Below, in pieces: positions 52,710 through 62,234 of a stretch of 64,000 bases of DNA. Each line of letters opens with the position of its first letter. Within the stretch, counting starts at the first letter, position 1. Source of the stretch: Brevundimonas albigilva (lineage in GTDB: Bacteria; Pseudomonadota; Alphaproteobacteria; Caulobacterales; Caulobacteraceae). The DNA lies in the NCBI RefSeq assembly GCF_023503965.1, contig NZ_CP097298.1:1753001-1817000 (forward strand), in the 5' to 3' direction. The notes under the pieces are model-generated. The model worked only from the letters and a program-made list of their open reading frames with translations. It was not told the DNA's origin and searched no databases. The translations under genes were made by a program, and so were the position numbers.

Positions 52710-52870
52710 TCTCCCTCCCCCTGCGGGGGAGGGTGGCCGAGCGGAGCGAGGTCGGGTGGGGCGGGCAAGGCGACGCATCGCCCATCTGTCTTGCGTCGGG
52801 CCGCGCGGCCTTGCCAGGCCGCCCCCACCCCGTCGCTGCGCGACGACCCTCCCCCGCAGGGGGAGGGAGA
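52710..52870. repeat. 161-bp inverted repeat between fliO and fliP
   Basis: Ends TCTCCCTCCCCCTGCGGGGG and its complement; inside are GGTCGGGTGGGG and CCCCACCCCGTCG arms and further short palindromes. A typical dispersed intergenic element of Caulobacterales. It separates two genes that are otherwise adjacent. Confidence 0.85.
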
Positions 52871-52883
52871 AAACCGAAAGGCT

Positions 52884-53159
52884 TCACTTGGCGCCTCCGG
52901 GCTGGCGCGGCTCGATCAGTTCGCGGCCCTCGCCCAGCAGGATCAGCCGTTCCTCGTCGTCGACGCGCACCAGGACCAGCCGGCGCGCCGGGTCCAGCAC
53001 CAGGGTCTCGACCACCTGCAGCCGCCGCTCGCCCCTGTGCGCCTGGAGCCGGGCCATCAGCTGGGGCGCATAGCGGCGCACGGCCCAGGCGGCCAGGCCG
53101 ATCAGGCCCAGGGTGAAGGCCAGGCCGAAGACGGCGCGGAGAAGGTCGAGGAAGTTCAT
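52884..53159 (-). CDS. fliO: Flagellar protein FliO-like
   Basis: A 91-residue protein. One membrane helix (VFGLAFTLGLIGLAAWAV), then a basic stretch and the FliO-type domain (RRLQVVETLVLDPARRLVLV, DDEERLILLGEGRELIE). It precedes fliP on the same strand, as usual. ATG 53159 is chosen over the longer open frame. Confidence 0.85.
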   Translation of the reverse strand: MNFLDLLRAVFGLAFTLGLIGLAAWAVRRYAPQLMARLQAHRGERRLQVVETLVLDPARRLVLVRVDDEERLILLGEGRELIEPRQPGGAK

Positions 53160-53310
53160 CAGATCGCCCGGCGCGCGTCCGGCGAGGGCGCGCGTTCGGG
53201 GGCGACTGTTAACCGGCAGGGTTAACGACCGGTTGAGATAACGGCCTATTAACCATGCAGGCGGCATTTTCTGCCCATCGCGCCCCGCCGGGCGCCGACG
53301 GGAGATCGCC
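53160..53310. promoter_or_regulatory. Divergent flagellar promoter region with TTAA half-sites
   Basis: Between fliO (minus) and flgB (plus): TTAACC at 53209-53214, TTAAC at 53222-53226 (TTAA-N9-TTAA) and TTAACCAT at 53249-53256. TTAACCAT is the CtrA half-site octamer of Caulobacter. The region probably controls both operons; binding is inference. Confidence 0.5.
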
Positions 53311-53714
53311 ATGGGCGTCGCCGACATTCCTCTGCTGGGCCAGATCAAGGGCCGCCTGGGCTGGCTGGACGAGCGCCAGAGGGTCATCGCCTCCAACGTC
53401 GCCAACGCCGACACGCCCGGCTACGTCGGCCGCGACCTGAAGCAGCCGACCGACTTCGCCGCGGCGATGCAGAACCGTCGGCTGACCATGACCGCACCAA
53501 CGCCGCCCACATCGCCCCGGCCGGATCGCCGGTCCGTTTCGATTCGACCCGGGCGCCGGATTCTGAAACCACGCTGGACGGCAATTCGGTGGTGGTCGAA
53601 GAGCAGATGCTGAAGATGGCCGAGAGCCGCATGGCCTATGACGCCGCCATCGGCTTCTACCAGAAGTCGATGTCGATGATCCGCCTGGCCGCCAAGAAGC
53701 CGGGCCAGGCGTGA
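53311..53714 (+). CDS. flgB: Flagellar basal-body rod protein FlgB (one frame break)
   Basis: About 134 residues after repair. The rod motif ERQRVIASNVANADTPGYVG near residue 25 is diagnostic. The frame breaks at about 53492, where ACCGCACC should be ACCCGCACC, reading LTMTRTNAAHIAPAGSPVRF. The end (EEQMLKMAESRMAYDAAIGF) is the C-terminal rod helix. First gene of flgB-flgC-fliE. Confidence 0.92.
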
Positions 53715-53728
53715 GGAAGGACTGACCC

Positions 53729-54148
53729 ATGCCGGACCCCATCCCGCCCTCCAACTCCGCCATGGCCGTGGCCGCCTCCGCCCTCAAGGCGCAGCAGTCG
53801 CGCATGCGCATCATCGCCGAGAACATCGCCAATGCGCAGTCGACGGCGCGCACGCCGGGCGGCGAACCCTATCGTCGCCAGACGCCGGTTTTCCAGCCGC
53901 GCGAGGTCGCCGGCGCCACCGGCGTGGCCCTGGCCGAGGTGCGGCCCGACCAGAGCGACTTCAAGATGGACTACGACCCGTCGCACCCGGCCGCGAACGC
54001 GCAAGGCTATGTGATGCGGCCCAACGTCGACACCCTGGTGGAGGCGATGGACATGCGCGAAGCGCAGCGCGCCTATGAGGCCAATCTGAACGTCATCGAG
54101 ACGGCGCGGTCGATGGACATGCGCACCCTCGACATCATCAAGCGCTAG
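53729..54148 (+). CDS. flgC: Flagellar basal-body rod protein FlgC
   Basis: A 139-residue proximal rod protein. N-terminal rod motif RMRIIAENIANAQSTART, C-terminal NVDTLVEAMDMREAQRAYEA then NLNVIETARSMD, all standard. Lies 14 bp after flgB and 10 bp before fliE. Confidence 0.95.
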   Translation: MPDPIPPSNSAMAVAASALKAQQSRMRIIAENIANAQSTARTPGGEPYRRQTPVFQPREVAGATGVALAEVRPDQSDFKMDYDPSHPAANAQGYVMRPNVDTLVEAMDMREAQRAYEANLNVIETARSMDMRTLDIIKR

Positions 54149-54158
54149 GGGCTGAGCC

Positions 54159-54464
54159 GTGATGAATCCGATGATGGCCGCCCGCGCCTACGCCGCCGTC
54201 CAGGGCGGGGCCATGCCCACAGCCACGCCCGCGCCCCAGGCCGGGGACGGCGGCTTCGCCGACCTGGTCAAGTCGGCCATGACCGACATGAGTCAGCAGT
54301 CGCGCGCGGCCGAGACCCAGATGACCCAGGCCATCGCCGGCCAGGGCAATCTGATCGACGTCGTGACCGCGCTCAGTTCGGCCGAAGCGTCGTTGGAAAC
54401 CGTGATCTCGGTTCGCGACCAGGTGATATCGGCCTACAAGGAAATCATGGCCATGCCGATCTGA
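54159..54464 (+). CDS. fliE: Flagellar hook-basal body protein FliE
   Basis: A 101-residue rod adaptor. [20 protein letters not shown] and [20 protein letters not shown] then [20 protein letters not shown] match FliE. Last gene of the flgBC-fliE unit. Confidence 0.94.
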   Translation: MMNPMMAARAYAAVQGGAMPTATPAPQAGDGGFADLVKSAMTDMSQQSRAAETQMTQAIAGQGNLIDVVTALSSAEASLETVISVRDQVISAYKEIMAMPI

Positions 54465-54481
54465 CGGCCGGCCAGACGGCC

Positions 54482-54676
54482 TCAGTCGTCCAGGCGCCCC
54501 ATCAGGAACAGGGCGCCGACGGCGGTCAGGGCCCCCAGGGCGAAGGCGCTGATCACGGCGCCGGTGACGGCCGCGGTCGACAGGGTGATGGGACGCGCCT
54601 CGTACCATTCGACGATGTCGGCGTCGTCGAAGGCCTCGTCCTCGTGATCCTCGATGATGACGTCGGGGGCGGTCAT
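54482..54676 (-). CDS. Small single-pass membrane protein
   Basis: A 64-residue protein with an acidic N-terminus (IIEDHEDEAFDDADIVEWYE) and one C-terminal membrane helix (AVISAFALGALTAVGALFL). No family recognised. ATG 54676 has good context; the longer frame adds a low-complexity stretch. Convergent with fliE. Confidence 0.65.
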   Translation of the reverse strand: MTAPDVIIEDHEDEAFDDADIVEWYEARPITLSTAAVTGAVISAFALGALTAVGALFLMGRLDD

Positions 54677-54809
54677 GGGGGTGCTCCGTATTCCGTGTCG
54701 GTTCAATCCGTGCGCACGGCGACGGTTCCCGCGCAACCCCCGTCGTGACACGCAAGCGCCCATCCGCTAGGACGCGCGGCTCAGGTTTCAGACTTTCGAA
54801 GACGATCCC

Positions 54810-55583
54810 ATGGCCGGCCATTCCAAGTTCAAGAACATCATGCACCGCAAGGGGCGGGCCGACGCGGCGCGCTCCAAGCTGTTCTCCAAGCTGTCGCGCG
54901 ACATCACCGTGGCGGCAAAGTCGGGCCTGCCGGACCCGGCCATGAACCCGCGCCTGCGCCTGGCGGTAAATAACGCCAAGGCCGAGAGCCTGCCCAAGGA
55001 CGTGATCCAGCGCGCCATCAACAAGGCGACCTCGGGCGACGCCGACACGATGGAGGAAATCCGCTACGAGGGCCGCGGCCCCGGCGGCGTCGGCGTCATC
55101 GTCGAAGCCCTGACCGACAACCGCAACCGCGCCGGTTCGAACATCCGGGCCGCCTTCTCCAAGAACGGCGGGGCGCTGGGCGAGATGAACTCGGTCGCCT
55201 TCATGTGGGACAAGGTCGGCAAGATCGTCTATCCGGCCGAGGCGGGCAGCGAGGACGCCGTGATGGAGGCCGCCATCGAGGCCGGCGCCCAGGACGTCGA
55301 GAGCGACCTGGAGAAGCCCGACATCTACGAGGACGCGCCCGGCCACACCATCTGGACCGCCTTTGAGGACCTGAACGAGGTGGCCGAGGCCATGTCCAAG
55401 GTGCTGGGCGACCCCAAGTCCACCGCCATCGTCTGGAAGCCCCAGTCCGAGGTGCCGGTCAGCGGCGACGCGGTCGGGACCCTGTTCAAGCTGCTGGACG
55501 CGCTGGACGCCGAGGACGACGTCTCGGCCGTCTATTCCAACGAGGACGTCTCGGACGAAGACGCGGCCAAGTACGCGGGGTGA
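54810..55583 (+). CDS. YebC/TACO1-family protein
   Basis: A 257-residue protein starting [20 protein letters not shown], the family signature, with [20 protein letters not shown] later. YebC-type proteins act as regulators or as factors that relieve ribosome stalling on proline stretches. Complete and standard in length. Confidence 0.93.
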   Translation: MAGHSKFKNIMHRKGRADAARSKLFSKLSRDITVAAKSGLPDPAMNPRLRLAVNNAKAESLPKDVIQRAINKATSGDADTMEEIRYEGRGPGGVGVIVEALTDNRNRAGSNIRAAFSKNGGALGEMNSVAFMWDKVGKIVYPAEAGSEDAVMEAAIEAGAQDVESDLEKPDIYEDAPGHTIWTAFEDLNEVAEAMSKVLGDPKSTAIVWKPQSEVPVSGDAVGTLFKLLDALDAEDDVSAVYSNEDVSDEDAAKYAG

Positions 55584-55619
55584 TTTCCGCGAGGGCGGCG
55601 GCCGTGATACGGTCGCTGC

Positions 55620-55898
55620 ATGACCGTGCATGCGACCATCGCCCTGGACGAGGCCGTGAAGGCCAAGCTGGACGCCCTGGCGAACGCCCGACAGGCCCCG
55701 ATCGGCGACATCGTCGCCATGGCGGTGTGGGACATGGCGGTGGAGGAAGAGGCGACGCCCTTTGCGTCCACAGACGAGGAAACGGCCTTTGAGGCCGCCG
55801 TGGACAAGGGTCTGAAGTCGCTGGAAGAAGGCCGCCTTCATCCGCAAGAGGACGTGGTCGCCGCCCTGGCCGCGCAACGCGCCGCCCGCAGGGGATGA
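55620..55898 (+). CDS. Antitoxin of a RelBE/ParDE-like module
   Basis: A 92-residue protein. The N-terminal ribbon-helix-helix-like part (TIALDEAVKAKLDALANARQ) and the acidic C-terminus (EETAFEAAVDKGLKSLEEGR) fit antitoxins of this type. The stop overlaps the toxin ATG (ATGA), the usual coupling. Confidence 0.75.
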   Translation: MTVHATIALDEAVKAKLDALANARQAPIGDIVAMAVWDMAVEEEATPFASTDEETAFEAAVDKGLKSLEEGRLHPQEDVVAALAAQRAARRG

Positions 55899-56172
55899 GG
55901 GTCGATTGGTCGGACGAGGCGTTGCGGATCTGCTCGACGCCTACGCCTTCATCGCCGCCGACAATCCCTCGGCCGCCGAACGCGTTCAGGATCGTCTGGT
56001 CGAGGCGGCGCGCACTCTGCGCGACCTGCCCAATAGAGGCCGTGAAGGCCGCAAGCACGGCACGCGTGAACTGAAGGTTTCGGATACGCCCTATCTGATC
56101 GTCTACACGGTCGGCGGCGAGGCGGTCACAATCCTTCGCCTCTGGCACGGCGCGCGCAAACCGTTTGAATAG
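55895..56172 (+). CDS. ParE/RelE-family toxin (one frame break)
   Basis: About 92 residues after repair. The start MRVDWSDEAL overlaps the antitoxin stop. Adding one G at 55926-55927 gives RDLLDAYAFIAADNPSAAER, then the family core LRDLPNRGREGRKHGTREL, TPYLIVYTVGGEAVTILRLW and HGARKPFE. Members inhibit gyrase or cleave mRNA; which applies cannot be told. If the frame break is real the toxin is dead. Confidence 0.8.
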
Positions 56173-56247
56173 AGCGAGTCGTTCGCACGGAACCGGGCCG
56201 CGCGCCGGGCGTATCGAGGCTTCACCGTTGCGACCGGAGCGCCCCCG

Positions 56248-56766
56248 ATGGACATCACCCAGCTGATCCTGGACGACCACGCCGAGCAGCGTCGGCTGTT
56301 CGCCATCATCGAACAGATCGACCCCAAGGACACGGACGCCCTGACGAAGGTCTGGAGCCGGCTGTTGGCCTTTCTGGACGTGCACGCCGAGGCCGAGGAA
56401 CGGTTCTTCTATCCGCAGCTGCTGAAGCTGGGCGAAGGCGCCAACGACGCCGAGGACGGCACCGTCGAGGGCGAGACCGAGGACGCCATCGAGGACCACA
56501 ACAAGCTGCGCGACGCCGTCAAGGCCGTGGCCGCGCACGCGGTCGGCTCCAAGGCGTGGTTCGAGGCGGTGGGCCAGGCCAATGTCGTCAACTCCAAACA
56601 CATGGGCGAGGAAGAGCGCCAGGGTCTGACCGATTTCCGCATCAACGCGGACGTCGCCGTGCGCCACGACCTGGCGGTCCGGTTCGCGGCCTTCGAGGCC
56701 GAGCACATCACGGGCGTCAAGCCGGTGAACAAGGACCCGGAACACTACGTCGACGCGCACGCCTGA
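56248..56766 (+). CDS. Hemerythrin-domain protein
   Basis: A 172-residue four-helix bundle. Iron-ligand residues are visible in LILDDHAEQRRLF, FLDVHAEAEERFFYPQLL, IEDHNKLRDAV and SKHMGEEERQGL. Likely a di-iron oxygen, nitric oxide or stress sensor/binder in the cytoplasm. Stands alone. Confidence 0.88.
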   Translation: MDITQLILDDHAEQRRLFAIIEQIDPKDTDALTKVWSRLLAFLDVHAEAEERFFYPQLLKLGEGANDAEDGTVEGETEDAIEDHNKLRDAVKAVAAHAVGSKAWFEAVGQANVVNSKHMGEEERQGLTDFRINADVAVRHDLAVRFAAFEAEHITGVKPVNKDPEHYVDAHA

Positions 56767-56813
56767 GACGATCCGTCCCCGGAACATCCGAAAAGCGCCG
56801 CCGTTGAAGGCGG

Positions 56814-57512
56814 ATGAACCTGGAGAATCTTCCCGACGCCTTCCTGCCGATCCTGGGCGCCGTCGTCGCCGGCGGCGTGATCGGGCTGGAGCGCGAATGG
56901 CGCGGACGCGCGGCGGGGTTCCGCACCCACATCCTGGTCAGCCTGGCCTCGGCCCTGCTGATGCTGGCGGCCATGTCGCAGGCGGACTGGGCCTTCCGCG
57001 CCCTGCCGGACGAGAACATCGTCACCGATCCCACCCGCATGGCGCACGGGGTGCTGACCGGCATCGGCTTCCTGTGCGCGGGGGTGATCTTCCGCACCGG
57101 TTTTTCCATCCACGGCCTGACCACGGCGGCGTCGCTGTGGATCACCTCGGCCCTGGGGCTGCTGTTCGGGGCGGGCCTCTACGGCCTGGGGGCGGCGGGA
57201 ACCGTGGTGACGGCGCTGATCCTGATCGGCCTGAGGCTGATCAGCCGCAACCTGCCCGCCCGCATCCTGGCGGACGTGGAGGTCGCCTGGGCGCGCGGGG
57301 ACGAAGCGACGGGTCAGGCGGTCGTGGCGGCGGTGAAGACCGTGGACCCCGCGCCGCGATCGGACCGGCTGGAACTGGTCGACGAGGGGCGGCTGCAACG
57401 TCGCGCCTGGCGCCTGAAGGTGACGGCGGACGGCGATCTCCTGACGCTGGGCGAGGCGCTTCGCCGCCTGCCCGGGGTGGCGGCCTACCGGCTGGACCCG
57501 CGCGACGACTGA
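56814..57512 (+). CDS. MgtC/SapB-family membrane protein
   Basis: A 232-residue protein. Four to five N-terminal helices carry GGVIGLEREWRGRAAGFRTH, VSLASALLMLAAMSQ and GVLTGIGFLCAGVIF, which are MgtC hallmarks. The soluble C-terminus is ACT-like. Members modulate Mg2+ stress or F-ATPase. RBS is weak. Confidence 0.9.
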   Translation: MNLENLPDAFLPILGAVVAGGVIGLEREWRGRAAGFRTHILVSLASALLMLAAMSQADWAFRALPDENIVTDPTRMAHGVLTGIGFLCAGVIFRTGFSIHGLTTAASLWITSALGLLFGAGLYGLGAAGTVVTALILIGLRLISRNLPARILADVEVAWARGDEATGQAVVAAVKTVDPAPRSDRLELVDEGRLQRRAWRLKVTADGDLLTLGEALRRLPGVAAYRLDPRDD

Positions 57513-57555
57513 CGGGTTCATTGCTCGCTAACCGTCTTTGGGGCATGAGGAACGG

Positions 57556-58188
57556 ATGGCGAACGACTCCATCCGAATCCTGGGGCTGGACCCCGGCCTG
57601 CGGCGCACCGGATGGGGCGTGGTGGCGGCCGAGGGCGCGCGGCTGCGCTGGGTCGCCCACGGGGTGGTGACGCCGCCCGAGGCCGCGCCCTTCGCCGAAC
57701 GGCTGGTGCACTTGCTGGACCATGTGGGGGCGATCTGCGCCGAACACGGCTGCGAGGAGGCGGCGGTCGAGGAGGTGTTCGTCAACGTCAATCCGGCCTC
57801 GACGCTGAAGCTGGGCCATGCGCGGGCGGCGGTGATGCTGGCGCCGGCCAAGGCGGGGCTGACGGTGGCGGAATATTCGCCGAACCTGATCAAGAAGGCG
57901 GTGGTCGGCGCCGGCCACGCCGACAAGAGCCAGATCGCCTTCATGGTCAAACGCCTGCTGCCCACCGCCGGAGACGTGAAGGCCGACGCCGCCGACGCCC
58001 TGGCCGTGGCCATCACCCACGCGCAGTTGAGGAAGCATCGGATCCTCGCCCGCATTGCGGGGGAGGCGGACCGCGAAGCGGTGGACGGGGCGAACCGAAG
58101 CACCATGCCTGAGGTCGCCCCATCCGTCACGACGCAAGGGCGTCGCGGTCCCCCTCCCCGTACCGCTTCGCTTCACGGGGAGGATCGC
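57556..58188 (+). CDS. ruvC: Holliday junction resolvase RuvC, no stop before ruvA
   Basis: The resolvase starts [20 protein letters not shown] with the first catalytic Asp. [20 protein letters not shown] holds the catalytic Glu, and [20 protein letters not shown] the last two acidic residues. The fold is complete by about residue 165. The frame then continues through a palindromic repeat (58130-58183) with no stop into ruvA. Either the protein is a RuvC-RuvA fusion, or a stop was lost by an indel. ATG 57556 is chosen over 57538. Confidence 0.9.
58130..58183. repeat. Two-hairpin repeat at the ruvC/ruvA junction
   Basis: CGACGC-AAGG-GCGTCG (58130-58145) and CCTCCCCGT-13 nt-ACGGGGAGG (58153-58183). 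Both are perfect, next to each other, and lie in the reading frame that joins the two genes. Style matches the dispersed repeats elsewhere in the window. Confidence 0.75.
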
Positions 58189-58806
58189 GTGATCGGGCGT
58201 CTGCGGGGCGTGCTGGCCGAGGTCGGAGAGGCGGACTGCCTGATCGACTGCGGCGGCGTGGGCTATGTGGCGTCGTGCGGGGCGCGCACCCTGGGCCGCC
58301 TGCCGGCGCCGGGCGACGAGGCGACCCTGCACATCCATTCGCAGTGGAGCGAGGACGCCGGGCCGCGCCTTTACGGCTTTCTGACCCGCGACGAGCGGCG
58401 GGCCTTCACCACCCTTCTGGCCATCCAGGGGGTCGGGCCCAAGGCGGCGCTGGCGGTGCTGGACGTCCTGCCGCCCGGCGAACTGGCGGGCGCGGTGGCG
58501 CGCGAGGACAAGGCGGCGGTGGCGCGCGCCAACGGCGTGGGACCCAAGCTGGCGCTGCGGATCGTCACCGAGCTGAAGGGCAAGCCGCTGGGCGAGGCGA
58601 CCTTCGCCCCGAGCGCATCCGGCGTTCATGCCGAGGCGGCGCCCCCGCCGCCCTCGATAACGGGAGAAGCCGTGTCGGCCCTGCTGAGTCTGGGCGTGGT
58701 CGAGGTCAATGCGCGCCGGGCCGTGGACCAGGCCCTGATCCGCCTGGGCGAGGACGCCGACCTGTCCGCCGTGATCCGCGCGGCCCTGCAGGAGCTGGGG
58801 CGGTGA
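58189..58806 (+). CDS. ruvA: Holliday junction helicase subunit RuvA
   Basis: A 205-residue junction-binding protein. GTG 58189 gives [20 protein letters not shown], the normal first strand. [20 protein letters not shown] and [19 protein letters not shown] are the two HhH motifs. C-terminal domain III ([20 protein letters not shown]) contacts RuvB. The upstream frame is continuous with ruvC. Confidence 0.93.
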   Translation: MIGRLRGVLAEVGEADCLIDCGGVGYVASCGARTLGRLPAPGDEATLHIHSQWSEDAGPRLYGFLTRDERRAFTTLLAIQGVGPKAALAVLDVLPPGELAGAVAREDKAAVARANGVGPKLALRIVTELKGKPLGEATFAPSASGVHAEAAPPPPSITGEAVSALLSLGVVEVNARRAVDQALIRLGEDADLSAVIRAALQELGR

Positions 58807-58821
58807 ATTTTTATTCCCCGA

Positions 58822-58941
58822 TCATCCCGGCGAAAGCCGGGACCCAGTGCTTTGGGCGCTCAGGTGCTGATTTGAGAACACCGAAAGGCGTCCCGCGTCT
58901 CGCGGTGCGAAAGAACTGGGTCCCGGCTTTCGCCGGGATGA
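58822..58941. repeat. 120-bp element with perfect 27-bp inverted ends between ruvA and ruvB
   Basis: Left arm 58822-58848 begins TCATCCCGGCGAAAGCCGGG; the right arm 58915-58941 is its exact complement. This is the widespread alphaproteobacterial repeat whose translation reads IPAKAGTQ and WVPAFAGM. No gene inside. Confidence 0.92.
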
Positions 58942-58954
58942 GCGGAATTTCAAT

Positions 58955-59995
58955 ATGACCCGCGTCATCTCTCCAGAAGCAGAAACCGGCGAGCTTACGA
59001 CCGCGCCCTGCGGCCCCAGACCCTGTCCGAATTCGTCGGCCAGTCGCAGGCCAAGGGCAACCTCAAGGTCTTCATCGACGCCGCGCGCGGTCGGGCCGAG
59101 GCGCTGGACCATGTGCTGCTGTTCGGACCGCCGGGCCTGGGCAAGACCACCCTGGCGCAGATCGTGTCGCGCGAACTGGGCGTCGGCTTTCGCGCCACGT
59201 CCGGGCCGATCCTGGCCAAGGCCGGCGATCTGGCGGCCATCCTGACCAATCTGGAGCCGCGCGACGTCCTGTTCATCGACGAGATCCATCGGCTGAGCCC
59301 CCAGGTGGAGGAGATCCTCTATCCGGCGATGGAGGACCATGTGCTGGACCTGATCATCGGCGAGGGGCCGTCGGCGCGCTCGGTGCGGATCGACCTTGCG
59401 CCCTTCACCCTGGTCGGGGCGACGACGCGGGCGGGCCTGCTGGCCACGCCGCTGCGCGACCGGTTCGGCATTCCGCTGCGGCTGGAATTCTACACGCCGG
59501 AGGAACTGTCGGCGGTGGTGCGCGGCGCGGCGCGCAAGATGGGCGCGGGCATCGACGAGGGCGGCGCGCGCGAGATCGCGACGCGGGCGCGGGGCACCCC
59601 GGATCGCCGGCCGGCTGCTGCGCCGGGTGCGCGATTTCGCCGACGCCGACGGCAGCGTGACCATCACCAAGGCGGTCGCCGCGCGCGCCCTGTCGCGGTT
59701 GGAGGTGGACGAGGCGGGCCTGGACAGCCTGGACCGGCGCTTCCTGAAGGCGCTGATCGAGAACTACGGCGGCGGTCCGGTCGGCATGGACACCCTGGCG
59801 GCGGCGATCGCCGAGGCGCGCGACGCCGTCGAGGACGTGATCGAACCCTATCTGCTGCAGCAGGGCTTCATCATGCGCACCCCGCGCGGGCGGATGGCCT
59901 GCGCGCGCGCCTACGCCCACCTGGGCCTGACCCCGCCGCCCCAGCCCCCGCCTTCGGGGGCCGTCGCCGCGCCGGACCTGTTCGACGAGCGCTGA
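58955..59995 (+). CDS. ruvB: Holliday junction helicase motor RuvB (two frame breaks)
   Basis: About 347 residues after repair. Walker [21 protein letters not shown], Walker [21 protein letters not shown], sensor [20 protein letters not shown] with the arginine finger, and C-terminal [20 protein letters not shown]. Breaks: about 58993, where GAGCTTAC should be GAGGCTTAC (reading [19 protein letters not shown]), and about 59600, where two bases are missing in [21 protein letters not shown] core repair motor; assembly error is likely. Confidence 0.93.
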
Positions 59996-60030
59996 GTTGC
60001 GCCGCCCGGCGATCGGTGCATCATCGGCGC

Positions 60031-60423
60031 ATGGAGACGCCGCCGTCCCGCCTGGTCTTTCGGCTCCGCCCGCTGACGCTGGCGCTGGGCGCCGTCCTGA
60101 TCGGGCTGATCGCCTTGGCCGGCTGGAACTGGTCGCGCCGGCCGCCCGCGCCGCCGGCCGAGCCGGCCCAGGCCCGCACCGCGCGCCAGGTGCGCGAACA
60201 GGCGGGACCGGCGGCCGAGCTGCGCCAGGCCGAGGCGGGCCAGAGGCGCGCGGTCTGCGGCTATATCGGGCGGACGCGCGGCGGGCCGGCGGTCGGCTTC
60301 GTCTCGACCCCCAACCGCATCCTGTTCAGCGACGATCCCCTGCCCAAGGAGTTCGCCGAGATGCGCGCCCGCTATTGCCCCGGCTTCATGCAGGGGCCTC
60401 CGCAGCCGCCGCCGATGCGCTAG
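60031..60423 (+). CDS. Hypothetical membrane-anchored protein
   Basis: A 130-residue protein. One N-terminal membrane helix ([18 protein letters not shown]) is followed by an Ala/Arg/Gln-rich linker and a small domain with two cysteines ([32 protein letters not shown]). No family recognised. Lies between ruvB and ybgC, co-oriented. Confidence 0.65.
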   Translation: METPPSRLVFRLRPLTLALGAVLIGLIALAGWNWSRRPPAPPAEPAQARTARQVREQAGPAAELRQAEAGQRRAVCGYIGRTRGGPAVGFVSTPNRILFSDDPLPKEFAEMRARYCPGFMQGPPQPPPMR

Positions 60424-60432
60424 ACTGGCGCC

Positions 60433-60894
60433 ATGAGCGACGATCTTCCTACCGCCGGCCGCTTCGACGGGCGCGACCACCTCTTGCCGGTGCGCGTCTA
60501 TTACGAGGACACCGATTTCACCGGCCTGGTCTATCACGCTAACTATGTCCGCTATTTCGAGCGGGGGCGGTCGGACTTCCTGCGCGCCATCGGCGTGGGC
60601 CACGCCGACCTGCTGGCCGAGGACGAGCCGCTGGCCTTCGTGGTGTCGGAACTGAACATCAAATATCTGAAGCCCGCCCGCATCGACGACGCCCTGGTGG
60701 TGCGCACCGTCTATGAGTCGGTGAAGGGCGTGCGGCTGATCATCCGCCAGACGGTGGAGCGGGCCGGCCAGGTGCTGTGCCGCGCCGAGGTGGTCGCCGT
60801 CTGCATCCACCTGGACGGTCGGCCGCGTCGGCCGACGCGGGCCCTGGTCGAAAAAGTCACGCCGTGGCTGGCGGGCGATCGGGCGGCGGGCTAG
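60433..60894 (+). CDS. ybgC: Tol-Pal-associated acyl-CoA thioesterase YbgC
   Basis: A 153-residue hot-dog thioesterase. VRVYYEDTDFTGLVYHANYV then RYFERGRSDFLRAIG has the catalytic Asp and HANY motif. Standard first gene of the tol cluster. Followed by a small unknown gene and then tolQ. Confidence 0.92.
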   Translation: MSDDLPTAGRFDGRDHLLPVRVYYEDTDFTGLVYHANYVRYFERGRSDFLRAIGVGHADLLAEDEPLAFVVSELNIKYLKPARIDDALVVRTVYESVKGVRLIIRQTVERAGQVLCRAEVVAVCIHLDGRPRRPTRALVEKVTPWLAGDRAAG

Positions 60895-60918
60895 GCAGGG
60901 AAGACGCGGAGAGACGCC

Positions 60919-61351
60919 ATGACGCAATCGGATCGCCAGGTCGTGACCTTCACCGTCACGGCGTTCGTGCTGGGCCTGCTTTGCTGGGCTGGGCGGCGGC
61001 CTTGTCGGATGCCCGCACTACAAGGTGTGGGAGCGCAAGATGGCGGGCCAGGCCGAGCTTCAGTACCAGCAGGGCGCGCGTCAGGCCCTGATCGCCCAGG
61101 CCGCGGCCGAGGACGAGGCCGCGATCAAGCGCGCCGAGGCGGCGACCCGCCGGGTGCTGGGCTGGACCGATGCGGCCAGGCGCGGCTGCGCCGCCCTGGA
61201 TCGGCCGGGCGACCGGGCCTGCGAGGAGCAGCTGCTGCGCGACGCCGCCACCTATTCCATCGCCAAGGAAGGCCACGAGGGCGTGATCATCAGCGTCGGC
61301 GCCCCGGTGTCGGTCGCGGTCGATCCCAACCGCCCCCGCGCGGCCGAGTAA
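60919..61351 (+). CDS. Small membrane or lipoprotein-like protein (one frame break)
   Basis: About 144 residues after repair. Hydrophobic start VVTFTVTAFVLGL, then after a break at about 60980 the second frame reads GLGGGLVGCPHYKVWERKMA and a helical region (AELQYQQGARQALIAQAAAE). GCPHYKVWERKMAG resembles the start of SPFH-type membrane-proximal segments. The break fits two missing bases or one extra base. Sits inside the tol cluster. Confidence 0.55.
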
Positions 61352-61481
61352 GCTTTCCTTAACCGCGATGACGCCCCTGTCAGATGACGGGGCCCGCGTG
61401 CGCGTCTAGACCCCGCCACACAAAGGTCACGCCGCCTCGCTGGATAGGCGCGACTGTCCCGATTCCTGCCGGAGCGCCCGA

Positions 61482-62233
<752 letters not shown>

Positions 62234-62234
62234 C

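Noticed and set aside
50632..52887. A 751-residue FliP with long C-terminal extension
   Set aside because: The extension runs antisense to HU and the TPR gene and has no domain; one missing base near 51913 explains the lost stop.
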